Source: DASWJZ01 sp963846475 (lineage in GTDB: Bacteria > Pseudomonadota > Alphaproteobacteria > Rhizobiales > Afifellaceae). Taken from it: 64,000 nt of DNA. Location: the NCBI GenBank assembly GCA_963846475.1, contig CAWJVZ010000004.1:186001-250000 (forward strand), read 5' to 3'. This document shows, in pieces, positions 54,152-63,508 of the stretch. Under the pieces are notes generated by a model. It did not search any database and was not told where the DNA came from. It saw only the letters and a program-made list of their open reading frames with translations. Every line of letters starts with the position of its first letter. Position 1 is the stretch's first letter. Position numbers and translations under genes: made by a program.

Positions 54152-55612
54152 TCACGCGTAGCTCACCGCCTTCACCGCCTCGACCACCTCTTTCACCGAT
54201 GGCAGCGCCAGCTTCTCAAGGTTTGCGGCATAGGGCATCGGCACGTCCTTGCCGGTGACGTTGATTACCGGCGCGTCGAGATAGTCGAATGCCTTCTGCA
54301 TCAGTTGCGCGGAGATGTGCGAGCCGATCGAATTCTGCGGCCAGCCTTCCTCCACGGTGACGCAGCGGCCGGTTTTCTGGACGGAGCGCACCACCGCCTC
54401 GATATCCATAGGCCGGAGCGTCCTGAGATCGATCACCTCCGCCTCTATGCCCGCCTCCGCCAGCGCCTCGGCCGCCTTCAAGGCATAGGTCATGCCAATG
54501 CCGAAAGAGACGATGGTCGCGTCCTTGCCGCGCCGGGCGATTTTTGCCTTGCCGATCGGCAGGACGAAATCGTCGAGCTTCGGGGTCTTGAAGCTCTGCC
54601 CGTAAAGGATCTCGTTCTCCAGGAAGATAACCGGGTTCGGATCGCGGATGGCCGCTTTCAGCAGGCCCTTGGCGTCGGCGGCCGTGTGCGGCTGGATCAC
54701 CTTGAGGCCCGGCACCTGGGAATACCAGGCCGCGTAGTCCTGGCTGTGCTGGGCGGCGACGCGCGCCGCCGCGCCGTTGGGGCCGCGGAAGACGATCGGG
54801 CAGCCCATCTGCCCGCCCGCCATATAGAGCGTCTTGGCGGCGGAATTGATGATCTGATCCATCGCCTGCATGGCGAAATTGAAGGTCATGAATTCCACGA
54901 TCGGCTTCAGGCCGGCGAAGGCCGCGCCGACGCCGAGGCCGGCAAAACCGTGCTCGGTGATGGGCGTATCGATCACCCGCTTGGCGCCGAACTCGTCGAG
55001 CAGCCCCTGCGTGACTTTGTAGGCGCCCTGATATTCGGCAACTTCCTCGCCCATGACGAAGACGTCGCGGTCGCGCCGCATTTCCTCCGCCATGGCGTCG
55101 CGGAGCGCCTCGCGCACCGTCATTTCAACCATTTCGGTGCCCTCTGGCACCTCGGGCCCCTCTTCCGGCTCCGCCTTGGGCAAGGTGGCCAGCACGGATG
55201 TGGGCCCGGTCGCCGTGCCGTGAAGAATCTTGCCGCCGTCGTCATCGCCCGGAATCGGCGGCGGGGGCGGCTCGGCCGGGGTCTCGAGCACCGGGCCGGA
55301 GCCGTTGCCCTTCGTCTCCGTTTTTGGCGGCGCGCCGGCGCCGCCGCCCTGCAGCGCCGATTCATCCTCGCCCTCGGCGAGAATGACCGCGATCGGGGTG
55401 TTCACCTTGACGCCTTCGGTGCCTTCGCCAACCAGGATCTTTCCGAGCCGCCCCTCGTCAACCGCTTCGACTTCCATGGTCGCCTTGTCGGTTTCGATCT
55501 CGGCAATGACGTCGCCGGCCTTGATCTCGTCGCCTTCCTTGGCGACCCATTTGGCGAGTTTGCCCTCCTCCATGGTCGGGGAGAGCGCGGGCATCAGTAC
55601 CGGCGTCGGCAT
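54152..55612 (-). CDS. pdhB: pyruvate dehydrogenase E1 beta subunit with N-terminal lipoyl domain
   Basis: 486 residues. Residues about 1-80 are a lipoyl domain (ALSPTMEEGKLAKWVAKEGD; Lys in EIETDKATMEVEAVDEG), then a Pro/Gly-rich linker to about 150, then the E1 beta domain (MTVREALRDAMAEEM, RVIDTPITEHGFAGLGVGAA, TVEEGWPQNSIGS). A lipoylated E1 beta is a known alphaproteobacterial trait. ATG 55612 is one base from the pdhA stop; the open frame upstream lies inside pdhA and is ignored. Confidence 0.96.
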   Translation of the reverse strand: MPTPVLMPALSPTMEEGKLAKWVAKEGDEIKAGDVIAEIETDKATMEVEAVDEGRLGKILVGEGTEGVKVNTPIAVILAEGEDESALQGGGAGAPPKTETKGNGSGPVLETPAEPPPPPIPGDDDGGKILHGTATGPTSVLATLPKAEPEEGPEVPEGTEMVEMTVREALRDAMAEEMRRDRDVFVMGEEVAEYQGAYKVTQGLLDEFGAKRVIDTPITEHGFAGLGVGAAFAGLKPIVEFMTFNFAMQAMDQIINSAAKTLYMAGGQMGCPIVFRGPNGAAARVAAQHSQDYAAWYSQVPGLKVIQPHTAADAKGLLKAAIRDPNPVIFLENEILYGQSFKTPKLDDFVLPIGKAKIARRGKDATIVSFGIGMTYALKAAEALAEAGIEAEVIDLRTLRPMDIEAVVRSVQKTGRCVTVEEGWPQNSIGSHISAQLMQKAFDYLDAPVINVTGKDVPMPYAANLEKLALPSVKEVVEAVKAVSYA

Positions 55613-55613
55613 C

Positions 55614-56696
55614 TCATGCCCTCGCCGGCTGCGGCTCGGCATAGATCTGCGTCCACAGCTCCGCCGGGTCGGGCTCCGGATCGGCCTGCGCAAACTCAGC
55701 GGCTTCGTTGACGATCCGGCGGACCTCCTTGTCGATCTCCTTGAGATCGTCCTCGCTGGCAAAGCCCTTCTCTTCAAGCCGATGCCGGACCTGCTCGATC
55801 GGATCGTGCTCGGTCCGCATTTTCTGCACTTCTTCCTTGGCCCGGTATTTGGCCGGATCGGACATCGAGTGGCCGCGATAGCGATAGGTGAGCATTTCCA
55901 GGATGAACGGTCCGTTGCCGGAGCGGGCATGCTCGATGGCCATTTCGCCGGCCGCTTTCACGGCCCTCACGTCCATGCCGTTGGCCTGCTCGCCCGGTAT
56001 GTCGAAAGACTGGCCGCGCTTGCAGAGATTGGTGGTAGCGGAGGCGCGCTCGACGCTGGTGCCCATCCCGTACTGGTTGTTCTCGATGACATAGACGACC
56101 GGCAGGTTCCATAGCTTCGCCATGTTGAAGCTCTCGTAGACCTGCCCCTGGTTTGCCGCCCCATCGCCGAAATAAGTGAGCGAAACGTTGCCGTTCTCGC
56201 GATACTTGTTGGCGAAGGCGAGTCCCGTCCCGAGCGGCACCTGCGCGCCGACGATGCCGTGGCCCCCATAGAAATGCTTTTCCTTGGAGAACATGTGCAT
56301 GGAGCCGCCCTTGCCGCGCGAATAGCCGCTGCGCCGTCCGGTCAGCTCCGCCATGACACCTTTCGGGTCCATCCCGGCAGCCAGCATATGGCCGTGATCG
56401 CGGTAGCCGGTAATGACCTGGTCGCCCTCTATCATCGCCATCTGCAGTCCGACGACGACGGCTTCCTGGCCGATATAGAGGTGGCAGAATCCGCCGATCA
56501 GGCCCATGCCGTAAAGCTGTCCCGCCTTCTCCTCGAAACGGCGGATCAGCAGCATCTCGCGGTAGGCGCGGAGCTCTTCATCCTTGCTGAACTCTGCGAT
56601 TTCCGGCGCCTTTGCCTTGCCGCTGGACGGGATCCCCTCAGGTTTTAACTGCCGGTCCGGGCCGCTCCGGCGTGCGGCGGCTTGGGTTTGCGCCAT
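55614..56696 (-). CDS. pdhA: pyruvate dehydrogenase E1 alpha subunit
   Basis: Decarboxylates pyruvate with thiamine diphosphate. Family motifs: FCHLYIGQEAVVVGLQ, HGHMLAAGMDP, the TPP-binding GDGAANQGQVYESFNMA ending in ENNQYGMGTS, and the phosphorylation-loop region TYRYRGHSMSDP. 360 residues, intact. First gene of pdhA-pdhB-(small ORF)-pdhC; ftsB lies 100 bases upstream. Confidence 0.97.
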   Translation of the reverse strand: MAQTQAAARRSGPDRQLKPEGIPSSGKAKAPEIAEFSKDEELRAYREMLLIRRFEEKAGQLYGMGLIGGFCHLYIGQEAVVVGLQMAMIEGDQVITGYRDHGHMLAAGMDPKGVMAELTGRRSGYSRGKGGSMHMFSKEKHFYGGHGIVGAQVPLGTGLAFANKYRENGNVSLTYFGDGAANQGQVYESFNMAKLWNLPVVYVIENNQYGMGTSVERASATTNLCKRGQSFDIPGEQANGMDVRAVKAAGEMAIEHARSGNGPFILEMLTYRYRGHSMSDPAKYRAKEEVQKMRTEHDPIEQVRHRLEEKGFASEDDLKEIDKEVRRIVNEAAEFAQADPEPDPAELWTQIYAEPQPARA

Positions 56697-56796
56697 CGTT
56701 CCCTCCGCGGTGTCTTGCTTAGGGATGACATATATCGCCTTGCCCGCGGGGGAAAGGCCAAGGCGGGGAGCATGCGGCTGTGCAGATCAGCTATGC

Positions 56797-57132
56797 CTAG
56801 GGCGCGGAGCGGCGGTCGGCGACATCGAGAAAGATGACGATGTCTTTGGCGTCCGCCATGTTCAGTGCCTCGCGCGCGCGCTCGTCGATCATGTCCTTGT
56901 CGAGGCTTTCCGGCCGCATCAGCGCGACATGGCGCTCCATGCGCGCCCGCTCGGCGCGCACGGAGGCGAGCTGTGCATCCAGCATGGCGACTCGGTCCTG
57001 CAGCTTGCCGAGTGCATAGAGGCCGTAATCGCCTTCCACCGCGTGATAGGCGAAATAGCCTAAGACGAACAGGCAGCAGACCGGCAGGAGCAGCGGCTTG
57101 AGCTTTGACTGTTTACGCTGACGTGTGGTCAT
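56797..57132 (-). CDS. ftsB: FtsB/DivIC septum formation initiator
   Basis: 111-residue bitopic divisome protein: short N-terminal cytoplasmic part, one membrane helix (LLLPVCCLFVLGYFAYHA) and a periplasmic coiled coil (LQDRVAMLDAQLASVRAERA) ending in MIDERAREALNM. With FtsQ and FtsL it activates septal peptidoglycan synthesis. In rhizobia it lies between eno and pdhA; here eno is replaced by the GntR/sugar genes. Confidence 0.92.
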   Translation of the reverse strand: MTTRQRKQSKLKPLLLPVCCLFVLGYFAYHAVEGDYGLYALGKLQDRVAMLDAQLASVRAERARMERHVALMRPESLDKDMIDERAREALNMADAKDIVIFLDVADRRSAP

Positions 57133-57328
57133 CGCCCGCCGTTGGAAGGGAGGAGGGGGACGGAACGCAGAACCTATCGACGTCCCACCGCCGACCCTTC
57201 TAGCCGGACAGCGTAAATAAAGGGTGAGAGGTTCCGTTCAGTTTTTCCCGAGTTGATATTTCCGCCAGCCACGGCTCCGTGCCTCTGCAGGTATGGTCGC
57301 GGGCCCACCGGTCAATACATATCCCTCT

Positions 57329-57348
57329 TGCTAACTGAAATGTTAGCA
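57329..57348. promoter_or_regulatory. inverted repeat upstream of the GntR regulator gene (likely operator)
   Basis: TGCTAAC-TGAAAT-GTTAGCA, a perfect 7-base-arm palindrome, with another GTTAG at 57350-57354. It lies 24 bases before the GntR gene and about 200 bases from ftsB, in the divergent intergenic region. Position and symmetry fit an operator of a FadR-type GntR protein that would control its own gene and the sugar operon behind it. Confidence 0.6.
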
Positions 57349-57371
57349 CGTTAGATACCGGCGGAGGGTCA

Positions 57372-58070
57372 GTGTTGTCCTACGCGGACCTATCGCCACG
57401 GAGTGCCGCCAGGAAGATCGGCTCGAAATCGAGCCTGGTCTACGACGAGCTTCGCGCGGCTATCATCGCCCTGAAGCTGCAGCCGGGCGCTCAGATCGAC
57501 AAAAGCGAAGTTTGCGAGCGGCTCGGGGTCTCGCGCCAGCCCTTGTCTGAAGCGCTTTCCCGGCTCGCCGAGGAACGCCTCGTCACGGTTGAGCCGCAGA
57601 AGGGTACCTACGTCACTCGCATCCGCATGAGCGATGTCGCAGAGGCCGCCTTCCTGCGCGAAGCGCTGGAAGTGGCGACGGTCCGGCAGCTTGCCCGCGA
57701 CATCGACCAGGAAACCATCGATCGTCTACGGCTCCTCGTCCGCTATCAGGCCGCGGCGGTGGCGGCCGGCGACGTCGAGGAGTTCTACGCGCTCGATTTG
57801 CGCTTTCACGCCACCTTGTTCGGCCGCTTGGCGTTCCGCCGCGTCGCCGAGGCGGTGGAGGCGGCCCGCGCCCAGACGGAGCGCATGCGAAGGCTGCTTC
57901 TGAAGCCGAGCCGCAACGAAGAGACAATCGCCGAGCACGATGCCATTCTCGATGCGCTCGCGGCGCGCGATCCCGACGGCGCGGCCAAGGCGATGCACGT
58001 CCATCTTGGCAACGTTCTGGAAGAGCTACACCAATTCGCGGCCGAACGACCGGATCTGTTCGAGCCGTGA
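57372..58070 (+). CDS. GntR-family (FadR-type, FCD) transcriptional regulator
   Basis: 232 residues. N-terminal winged helix (VYDELRAAIIALKLQPGAQI, ERLGVSRQPLSEALSRLAEE) and the all-helical FCD effector domain with the metal-ligand pattern: Asp in YALDLRFHATLFG with its His, and His residues in AEHDAILDAL and AMHVHLGNVLEEL. Controls sugar-acid or sugar genes in most relatives. First gene of the sugar operon, 60 bases before the binding-protein start; the palindrome in front of it is the likely binding site. Confidence 0.9.
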   Translation: MLSYADLSPRSAARKIGSKSSLVYDELRAAIIALKLQPGAQIDKSEVCERLGVSRQPLSEALSRLAEERLVTVEPQKGTYVTRIRMSDVAEAAFLREALEVATVRQLARDIDQETIDRLRLLVRYQAAAVAAGDVEEFYALDLRFHATLFGRLAFRRVAEAVEAARAQTERMRRLLLKPSRNEETIAEHDAILDALAARDPDGAAKAMHVHLGNVLEELHQFAAERPDLFEP

Positions 58071-58129
58071 AGAACCCCGAAAACGGGGCTGAACCCGGCG
58101 GCACCACGCCGCTCCATGGGAGGACAGGA

Positions 58130-59611
58130 ATGAGGACGAAACACTTCTTGGCGGGCATCTCCGCCTTTTGCGCCCTGGCGGGGAGCCCTGCCCTGGCGCA
58201 GGACAAGCCGTATGAGGGCGTCACCGTTAACGTGATGACCTTCACGGGCCCGCAGATTGCCGAGCCGCTGCAGCGGCGCGCGCCTGATTTCGAGGCGCTT
58301 ACCGGCGCTAAGATCAACGTGATTACCGTGCCGTTCTCAGACCTTTACACAAAACTCCTCACGGATTGGTCGAGCGGCACCAATTCCATCGACGCGGCGG
58401 TTTTCGCGCCGCAATGGATGGTCGACTATGTATCCGGCGGATATTTGGAGGATCTCACCGACCGCGTCGCCGCCGACAAGGATATAGCCGCCGACGACGT
58501 TGCGCCGTTCTTTCGCGATTTCTCGCAGAAATACGCGGGCAAGACCTACATGCTGACGCTCGATGGCGATTTCCACATGATGTACTACCGGACCGACGTC
58601 CTGAAGGAAGCCGGGCTGGAGCCGCCGAAGACCTGGGAAGACTACGTGGCGGTGGCAAAGGCCGTGCACGGCAAGGACATGAATGGCGACGGCACGCCGG
58701 ATTACGGCTCCTGCATCTCCAAGAAACGCAACGCGCAGGCTTATTGGTTCATCACCTCGGTGGCCGGCCCCTATTTGCAGTCGAAGGGCACCAACCAGGG
58801 TGCCTTCTTCGACACCGCCGACATGAAGCCGCTGGTCAACAACGAGGCCTTCGCCAAGGCGCTCGACATCTACAAGGAGACGACGCAATACGGCCCGCCG
58901 GACGAGATCAATCTCGATGTCGGCGACACCCGCGGCCTGTTCATGGCCGGCCGCTGCGCGCTCTCCCTCGATTGGGGCGACATCGGCACGCTCGCCATCG
59001 ACCCCGCCGCCTCCAAGGTCATCGATAAGACCGGCGCCAGCATCACGCCCGGGTCAAGGGAAGTGCTTAACCGCGAGACCGGCAAGCTGGAGCCCTGCAC
59101 GCCTGAGCTCTGCCCGCACGCCGTCGACGGCATCAACCATGCCCCCTTCGCCTCGTTCGGCGGCTGGGGCGGCGGCATCAACGCCGCCGCCGACCCGAAG
59201 GTGAAGGACGCCGCTTACGCTTTCTTCTCGCACATGCAGGCGCCGGCCCAGTCGAATGTCGACGTGACCATCGGCAAGACGGGCTTCAACCCGTACCGCA
59301 CCTCGCAGTTCGAGAAGATGGAGGAGTGGCAGAAAGCCGGCATGAGCGAGGAGGCCGCCAAGAACTACCTCGGTGCCATCCAGGAAAGCCTGTCCAGCCC
59401 CAACATGATCCTCGACCTGCGCATTCCACAGAACCAGAAATACCAGCAGGTCGTGCTCGACGAAGCGGTCTCCCGCTTCCTTTCGGGCGAGATCGACCGG
59501 GACACGGCCATGCAGACGATCGAGCAGGGCTGGAACGATCTGAACGACGAGATCGGCAAGGACGAGCAGCTGAAATTCTACAAGGCCACGATCGGCGCTC
59601 CCGAGAGCTGA
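58130..59611 (+). CDS. carbohydrate ABC transporter substrate-binding protein (CUT1)
   Basis: 493 residues with a Sec signal peptide (about 1-23, SPALA-QD). Family-1 binding protein: VNVMTFTGPQIAEPLQRRAP near the start, DGDFHMMYYRTDVLKEAGLE with PPKTWEDY, and the C-terminal VVLDEAVSRFLSGEID. Contains a Gly-rich SFGGWGGGINAAAD. ATG 58130 has GGGAGGACAGG before it. Substrate is probably a monosaccharide or oligosaccharide, judging by FucU downstream. Confidence 0.92.
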   Translation: MRTKHFLAGISAFCALAGSPALAQDKPYEGVTVNVMTFTGPQIAEPLQRRAPDFEALTGAKINVITVPFSDLYTKLLTDWSSGTNSIDAAVFAPQWMVDYVSGGYLEDLTDRVAADKDIAADDVAPFFRDFSQKYAGKTYMLTLDGDFHMMYYRTDVLKEAGLEPPKTWEDYVAVAKAVHGKDMNGDGTPDYGSCISKKRNAQAYWFITSVAGPYLQSKGTNQGAFFDTADMKPLVNNEAFAKALDIYKETTQYGPPDEINLDVGDTRGLFMAGRCALSLDWGDIGTLAIDPAASKVIDKTGASITPGSREVLNRETGKLEPCTPELCPHAVDGINHAPFASFGGWGGGINAAADPKVKDAAYAFFSHMQAPAQSNVDVTIGKTGFNPYRTSQFEKMEEWQKAGMSEEAAKNYLGAIQESLSSPNMILDLRIPQNQKYQQVVLDEAVSRFLSGEIDRDTAMQTIEQGWNDLNDEIGKDEQLKFYKATIGAPES

Positions 59612-59712
59612 TCGGCCAAGCCCGCCGCCCCGAGCGGCGGCGGTGTGTCCACGCTGACCCTGCCGCCGTTGTTGCGGCGGCAGGACCACAACCCTGACTT
59701 CGGCAGCAGGAC

Positions 59713-60852
59713 ATGGCGATCGCCGCAAGCAACGATATCTCGGTCGCGCCCTCCGCCGGCCTCGGCGAATGGCTCGACCGGCAGACCGGGCGGATCATGA
59801 TCCTCCCGGCCGTGCTGATCCTGCTCGCCTTCGCCATATTCCCGCTGATCATCTCCGCCTACCTGTCGCTGGTGCGCTTCGCCATCGCGCCCGGCGGCTT
59901 CAAGCTCACCTTCGTCGGCCTCCGCAATTTCCAAAAACTGCTGACGGGTGGGCAGCAATACCATTTCCTCGGCACTTTTAAGCCGCTGGGACTCATCGGC
60001 TGGATGATTTTCGCCCTCGTCGTGGCGGGGCTCATCGCCTGGTTGGCAACGTTCCTGCGGAGCCAGCGCGCCTCGTTCCTAGGCTTCGTCGGCCGCCTGA
60101 TCTCGGCCGGTGTTGCGGCGGCGGTCGCCCTCCTCGTGCTCGCCACCATCCTCGCCGGCGGGCTGCCCGGCACGCTGGTGACCACCCTCTTTTACGTCTT
60201 CGTCGGAGTTGCCGTGCAGTTCCTGCTCGGGCTCGGGCTTGCCCTCCTCTGTGCGCAGCCGATCCGCGGCCGCAATTTCTTCCGCGTCGTCTTCTTCATC
60301 CCGCTGATCGTGACGCCGGTCGGCATCGCCTACACCTTCCGCATGCTCGCCGACATGCAGAAGGGCCCGCTTGCCCCGCTCAGCCGGGCGCTCGGCTACG
60401 GCGAATGGGCCTGGGCCACCGATCCCTGGTCGGCCCGCCTCGTCGTGCTCCTCGGCGATACCTGGCAGTGGACGCCATTCATGTTCATCGTGCTGCTTGC
60501 CGCCATCGAGAACCAGCCGCGCGATCAGGTCGAGGCGGCGCGAATCGACGGCGCCACCGGCCTGCAGGTGTTCCGCGACATCACCTGGCCGGCGATCGCG
60601 CCGGTCGCCGCCACCATCATCCTTATCCGGCTGATCGAGGCCTTCAAAATCATCGACTTGCCCAACGTGCTCACCAATGGCGGCCCAGGCCTTGCCACCG
60701 AGTCGATGACGCTGCACGCCTTTATCGCCTGGCGGACGCAGGACCTCGGCGGCTCGGCGGCCATCGGCTACATCCTGCTCTTCGTCTCCACGGTGACCTG
60801 CGTCTCGTTCTTCAACTACGCCGTCCGGCGGGCGCGGAGGCACCAGGCATGA
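59713..60852 (+). CDS. carbohydrate ABC transporter permease 1 with a two-helix insertion
   Basis: 379 residues, longer than the usual 290-300 for MalF-type CUT1 permeases. First helix at about 28-50 (MILPAVLILLAFAIFPLIIS), extra hydrophobic pair at about 90-150 (IGWMIFALVVAGLIAWLATF and AAAVALLVLATILAGG), then the canonical core with the EAA loop QVEAARIDGATGLQVFRDIT and TNGGPGLATESMTLHAF. It overlaps the next permease start by 4 bases (ATGA). Confidence 0.92.
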   Translation: MAIAASNDISVAPSAGLGEWLDRQTGRIMILPAVLILLAFAIFPLIISAYLSLVRFAIAPGGFKLTFVGLRNFQKLLTGGQQYHFLGTFKPLGLIGWMIFALVVAGLIAWLATFLRSQRASFLGFVGRLISAGVAAAVALLVLATILAGGLPGTLVTTLFYVFVGVAVQFLLGLGLALLCAQPIRGRNFFRVVFFIPLIVTPVGIAYTFRMLADMQKGPLAPLSRALGYGEWAWATDPWSARLVVLLGDTWQWTPFMFIVLLAAIENQPRDQVEAARIDGATGLQVFRDITWPAIAPVAATIILIRLIEAFKIIDLPNVLTNGGPGLATESMTLHAFIAWRTQDLGGSAAIGYILLFVSTVTCVSFFNYAVRRARRHQA

Positions 60853-61901
60853 ACGCGCAAGGCCGTACGCTGCGGCAGCGCCTGTTCGAGCCGAAGGACC
60901 TCGACAGCCAGGCGCCGCTCGCCAGGCTTGGCACCTATAGCGTGCTCGTCCTGTGGACGCTTGTCGTGCTCCTGCCCCTCTATTGGGTCCTGGTCACCAC
61001 CTTGAAAATCCGCATCGTCGTCGATTCCGGTCCCTTCTACCTGCCCTTCGTCGATTTTGTGCCTTCGCTGGAGAACTGGCGCTACATTTTCGTCGACCTC
61101 GGCCGCGACACGCTGCGGCCCTATCTGAACTCCGTTGTCGTCGCGCTGGCGAGCACGGTGCTCGCCGTGCTGATCGGCTCGCTCGCCTCCTATGCGCTGG
61201 TCCGCATCCGCTTCCGCGTAAAACTCGCGGCTGTGGCGGTGTTTATCCTCCTCCTGGTCGCGTTGATCTTCGCGGTGGCCGGGCTGGGCGTGCACTGGCC
61301 GGTGGCGCTCGCCGCCGCTGCCGCCTTGTTCATTCTATTCCTTGCCACGCTCGCCCGCCGCTTCAAGGCCGCAGCGGGCAACAACGACATAGAATTCTGG
61401 ATCATCTCCAACCGCATCATGCCGCCGGTCGTTGCCGTGCTGCCGATCTACATCATGTTCCAGCAGCTCAGGTTGCTCGATACGCAGGTCGCGCTCATCG
61501 CCACCTACACCGCGGTGAACCTGCCGATCGTCGTCTGGTTGACACGCGATTTCTTCGCCGGGATTCCCCTCGACCTCGAGGAGAGCGCCGAGATCGACGG
61601 CGCCTCGAAATTCCGCGTCTTCTTCACGATCGCTCTGCCGCTCGTGCGTTCCGGCCTGGTGGCAACCTTCCTGCTCGTCCTCATCCTCGCCTGGAACGAA
61701 TACCTGCTCGCCCTTTTCCTCTCCAACGCCAACGCCCAGACCATGCCCATTCTGGTCTCCGCGCAGAACGGCACGCGCGGCCCGGAATGGGGCTACATGT
61801 CGGTGCTGATCGTCATCATGATCGCCCCGGTCGTGGTGATCGCCACGGTGCTGCAGAAGCACATCGCCCGCGGCCTTCTGGTCGGCGCGGTGAAGGGCTG
61901 A
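60849..61901 (+). CDS. carbohydrate ABC transporter permease 2 with a two-helix insertion
   Basis: 350 residues against about 280 for MalG-type permeases. Canonical segments SYALVRIRFR and FWIISNRIMPPVVAVLPIY, normally close together, are separated by about 60 residues containing two additional hydrophobic stretches (AVAVFILLLVALIFAVAG and ALAAAAALFILFLATLA). EAA loop LEESAEIDGASKFRVFF. ATG 60849 chosen from the ATGA overlap; the open frame from 60405 lies inside permease 1. Confidence 0.92.
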   Translation: MNAQGRTLRQRLFEPKDLDSQAPLARLGTYSVLVLWTLVVLLPLYWVLVTTLKIRIVVDSGPFYLPFVDFVPSLENWRYIFVDLGRDTLRPYLNSVVVALASTVLAVLIGSLASYALVRIRFRVKLAAVAVFILLLVALIFAVAGLGVHWPVALAAAAALFILFLATLARRFKAAAGNNDIEFWIISNRIMPPVVAVLPIYIMFQQLRLLDTQVALIATYTAVNLPIVVWLTRDFFAGIPLDLEESAEIDGASKFRVFFTIALPLVRSGLVATFLLVLILAWNEYLLALFLSNANAQTMPILVSAQNGTRGPEWGYMSVLIVIMIAPVVVIATVLQKHIARGLLVGAVKG

Positions 61902-61904
61902 TCG

Positions 61905-62963
61905 ATGCGGGTCACCCTCTCCAGCATCTACAAAGCCTTCGGCGCAGTGGAGGTGGTGAAGGGCCTCGATTTGGCGATCTCCGACGGCGAGTTCCTTGTC
62001 CTGCTCGGCCCCTCCGGCTGCGGCAAGACGACGGCGCTCCGCATGGTGGCCGGCCTGGAATCGGTCACCTCCGGCCGCATTGTCATCGGCAATCGGGACG
62101 TTACCAACGTGCTGCCCAAATACCGCGACGTCGCCATGGTGTTCCAATCCTATGCGCTTTACCCGCATATGACGGTGGCGCAAAATATCGGCTACCCCCT
62201 AAAACTCCGCGGCGGCCCGCGCGAGGAGCGCGACCGGGCCGTGCGCGAGGCGGCGGCGAAGGTGGCGCTCGACGAATATCTCGACCGCTACCCGCGCCAG
62301 CTCTCCGGCGGGCAGCGGCAGCGAGTGGCCCTCGCTCGCGCCATGGTGCGCCGGCCGAGCGTCTTCCTGATGGACGAGCCGCTGTCGAACCTGGACGCGA
62401 AGCTGCGCGGCCATATGCGCTCCGAGCTGAAGCGCCTGCAGGCCGATCTCGGCGTGACGACGATCTACGTCACTCACGACCAGATCGAGGCCATGACGCT
62501 TGCCCATCGCGTTGCCATCATGAACAAGGGCGTCGTCCAGCAGATCGCCGCGCCCCGCGAGATCTACGACGATCCCGCCAACCTCTTCGTCGCCGGATTC
62601 ATCGGCTCGCCGCCGATGAACATGCTGCCCGGCGAAATCGCCGAGGGCTTGTTCCAAGCGCCGGAGGGCAGCGTGCCAATTGACGGCCAGCGGCCCCGCG
62701 GCGATGCCGTCCTGGGCTTTCGCCCCGAGGATGCGGCCATCGTTCCCCCGGAGGCCGGCCAACTCCGCGGCACCGTCTTCGCCTGCGAGCTCACCGGCCA
62801 CGAGACGATCGTCACTTGCCGCCTCGGCCACGCGCAGGCAGTGGTGAAGATGGACAAGAGTTTTGATATCGCCCCCGACGCCCCCGTCGGGATCCGCGTC
62901 GAGCTTTCCAAAATATGCCTCTTCGACCGAACGAGCGGCGAACGGCTGCGCGCGCTGCACTGA
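61905..62963 (+). CDS. sugar ABC transporter ATP-binding protein (UgpC/MalK type)
   Basis: 352 residues. Walker A GPSGCGKTTALR, Q loop VFQSYALYPHMTV, signature LSGGQRQRVALARA, Walker B VFLMDEPLSNLDAKLR, H switch YVTHDQIEAM. C-terminal TOBE/OB regulatory part (DAVLGFRPEDAAIV). Energises the two permeases; starts 3 bases after permease 2. Confidence 0.95.
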   Translation: MRVTLSSIYKAFGAVEVVKGLDLAISDGEFLVLLGPSGCGKTTALRMVAGLESVTSGRIVIGNRDVTNVLPKYRDVAMVFQSYALYPHMTVAQNIGYPLKLRGGPREERDRAVREAAAKVALDEYLDRYPRQLSGGQRQRVALARAMVRRPSVFLMDEPLSNLDAKLRGHMRSELKRLQADLGVTTIYVTHDQIEAMTLAHRVAIMNKGVVQQIAAPREIYDDPANLFVAGFIGSPPMNMLPGEIAEGLFQAPEGSVPIDGQRPRGDAVLGFRPEDAAIVPPEAGQLRGTVFACELTGHETIVTCRLGHAQAVVKMDKSFDIAPDAPVGIRVELSKICLFDRTSGERLRALH

Positions 62964-62976
62964 CCCAGGAGATTGC

Positions 62977-63426
62977 ATGCTTCGTGGACTGAATCCCCTG
63001 TTGACGCCCGAGCTGCTGATGATCCTGCGCGCCATGGGGCATGGCGACGAGATCGCCATCGTCGACGCCAATTACCCCGCTTTGAGGGACGCCAGGCGGC
63101 TGGTAAGGCTCGACGGGGCCGACGCCAGCGAGGCGCTGGAGGCGATCCTCTCCGTGCTGCCGCTCAATTCTTTCGTGGAGAGCCCCGCGCATTGCATGCA
63201 GGTCGTCGGCAAGCCGGACGAGATCCCTCCGGCCGTCGCCGATTTCCAGACGATCGTCGACCGCCTTGCCGGTTTCCCGGATAAGATCGTCATGCTGGAA
63301 CGCTTCGCCTTTTACGACCGGGCGAAGCAATGCTTTGCGATCGTCGCCACGTCCGAGCGCCGGCTCTACGGCAATATCATCCTGACCAAGGGCGTCATCG
63401 GGGCCGACGGCGAGGTGGTGCGGTGA
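62977..63426 (+). CDS. fucU: RbsD/FucU-family sugar mutarotase (L-fucose mutarotase type)
   Basis: 149 residues, starting MLRGLNPLLTPELLMILRAM, then GHGDEIAIVDANYPA with the family's catalytic His, then ERFAFYDRAKQCFAIVATSE with Tyr, and LYGNIILTKGVI. FucU-type sequences interconvert anomers of L-fucose; RbsD relatives act on ribose. The presence next to a CUT1 transporter suggests uptake and breakdown of fucose or a similar sugar. ATG 62977 follows AGGAGATT. Confidence 0.88.
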   Translation: MLRGLNPLLTPELLMILRAMGHGDEIAIVDANYPALRDARRLVRLDGADASEALEAILSVLPLNSFVESPAHCMQVVGKPDEIPPAVADFQTIVDRLAGFPDKIVMLERFAFYDRAKQCFAIVATSERRLYGNIILTKGVIGADGEVVR

Positions 63427-63508
63427 CCGCCTTTATGGCACATCGGCGCTCCTGGCGCGTTCTTCTCAGCGGATACCGCCCAATGCGGACCGCGGAGGCT
63501 CGCGTCGC

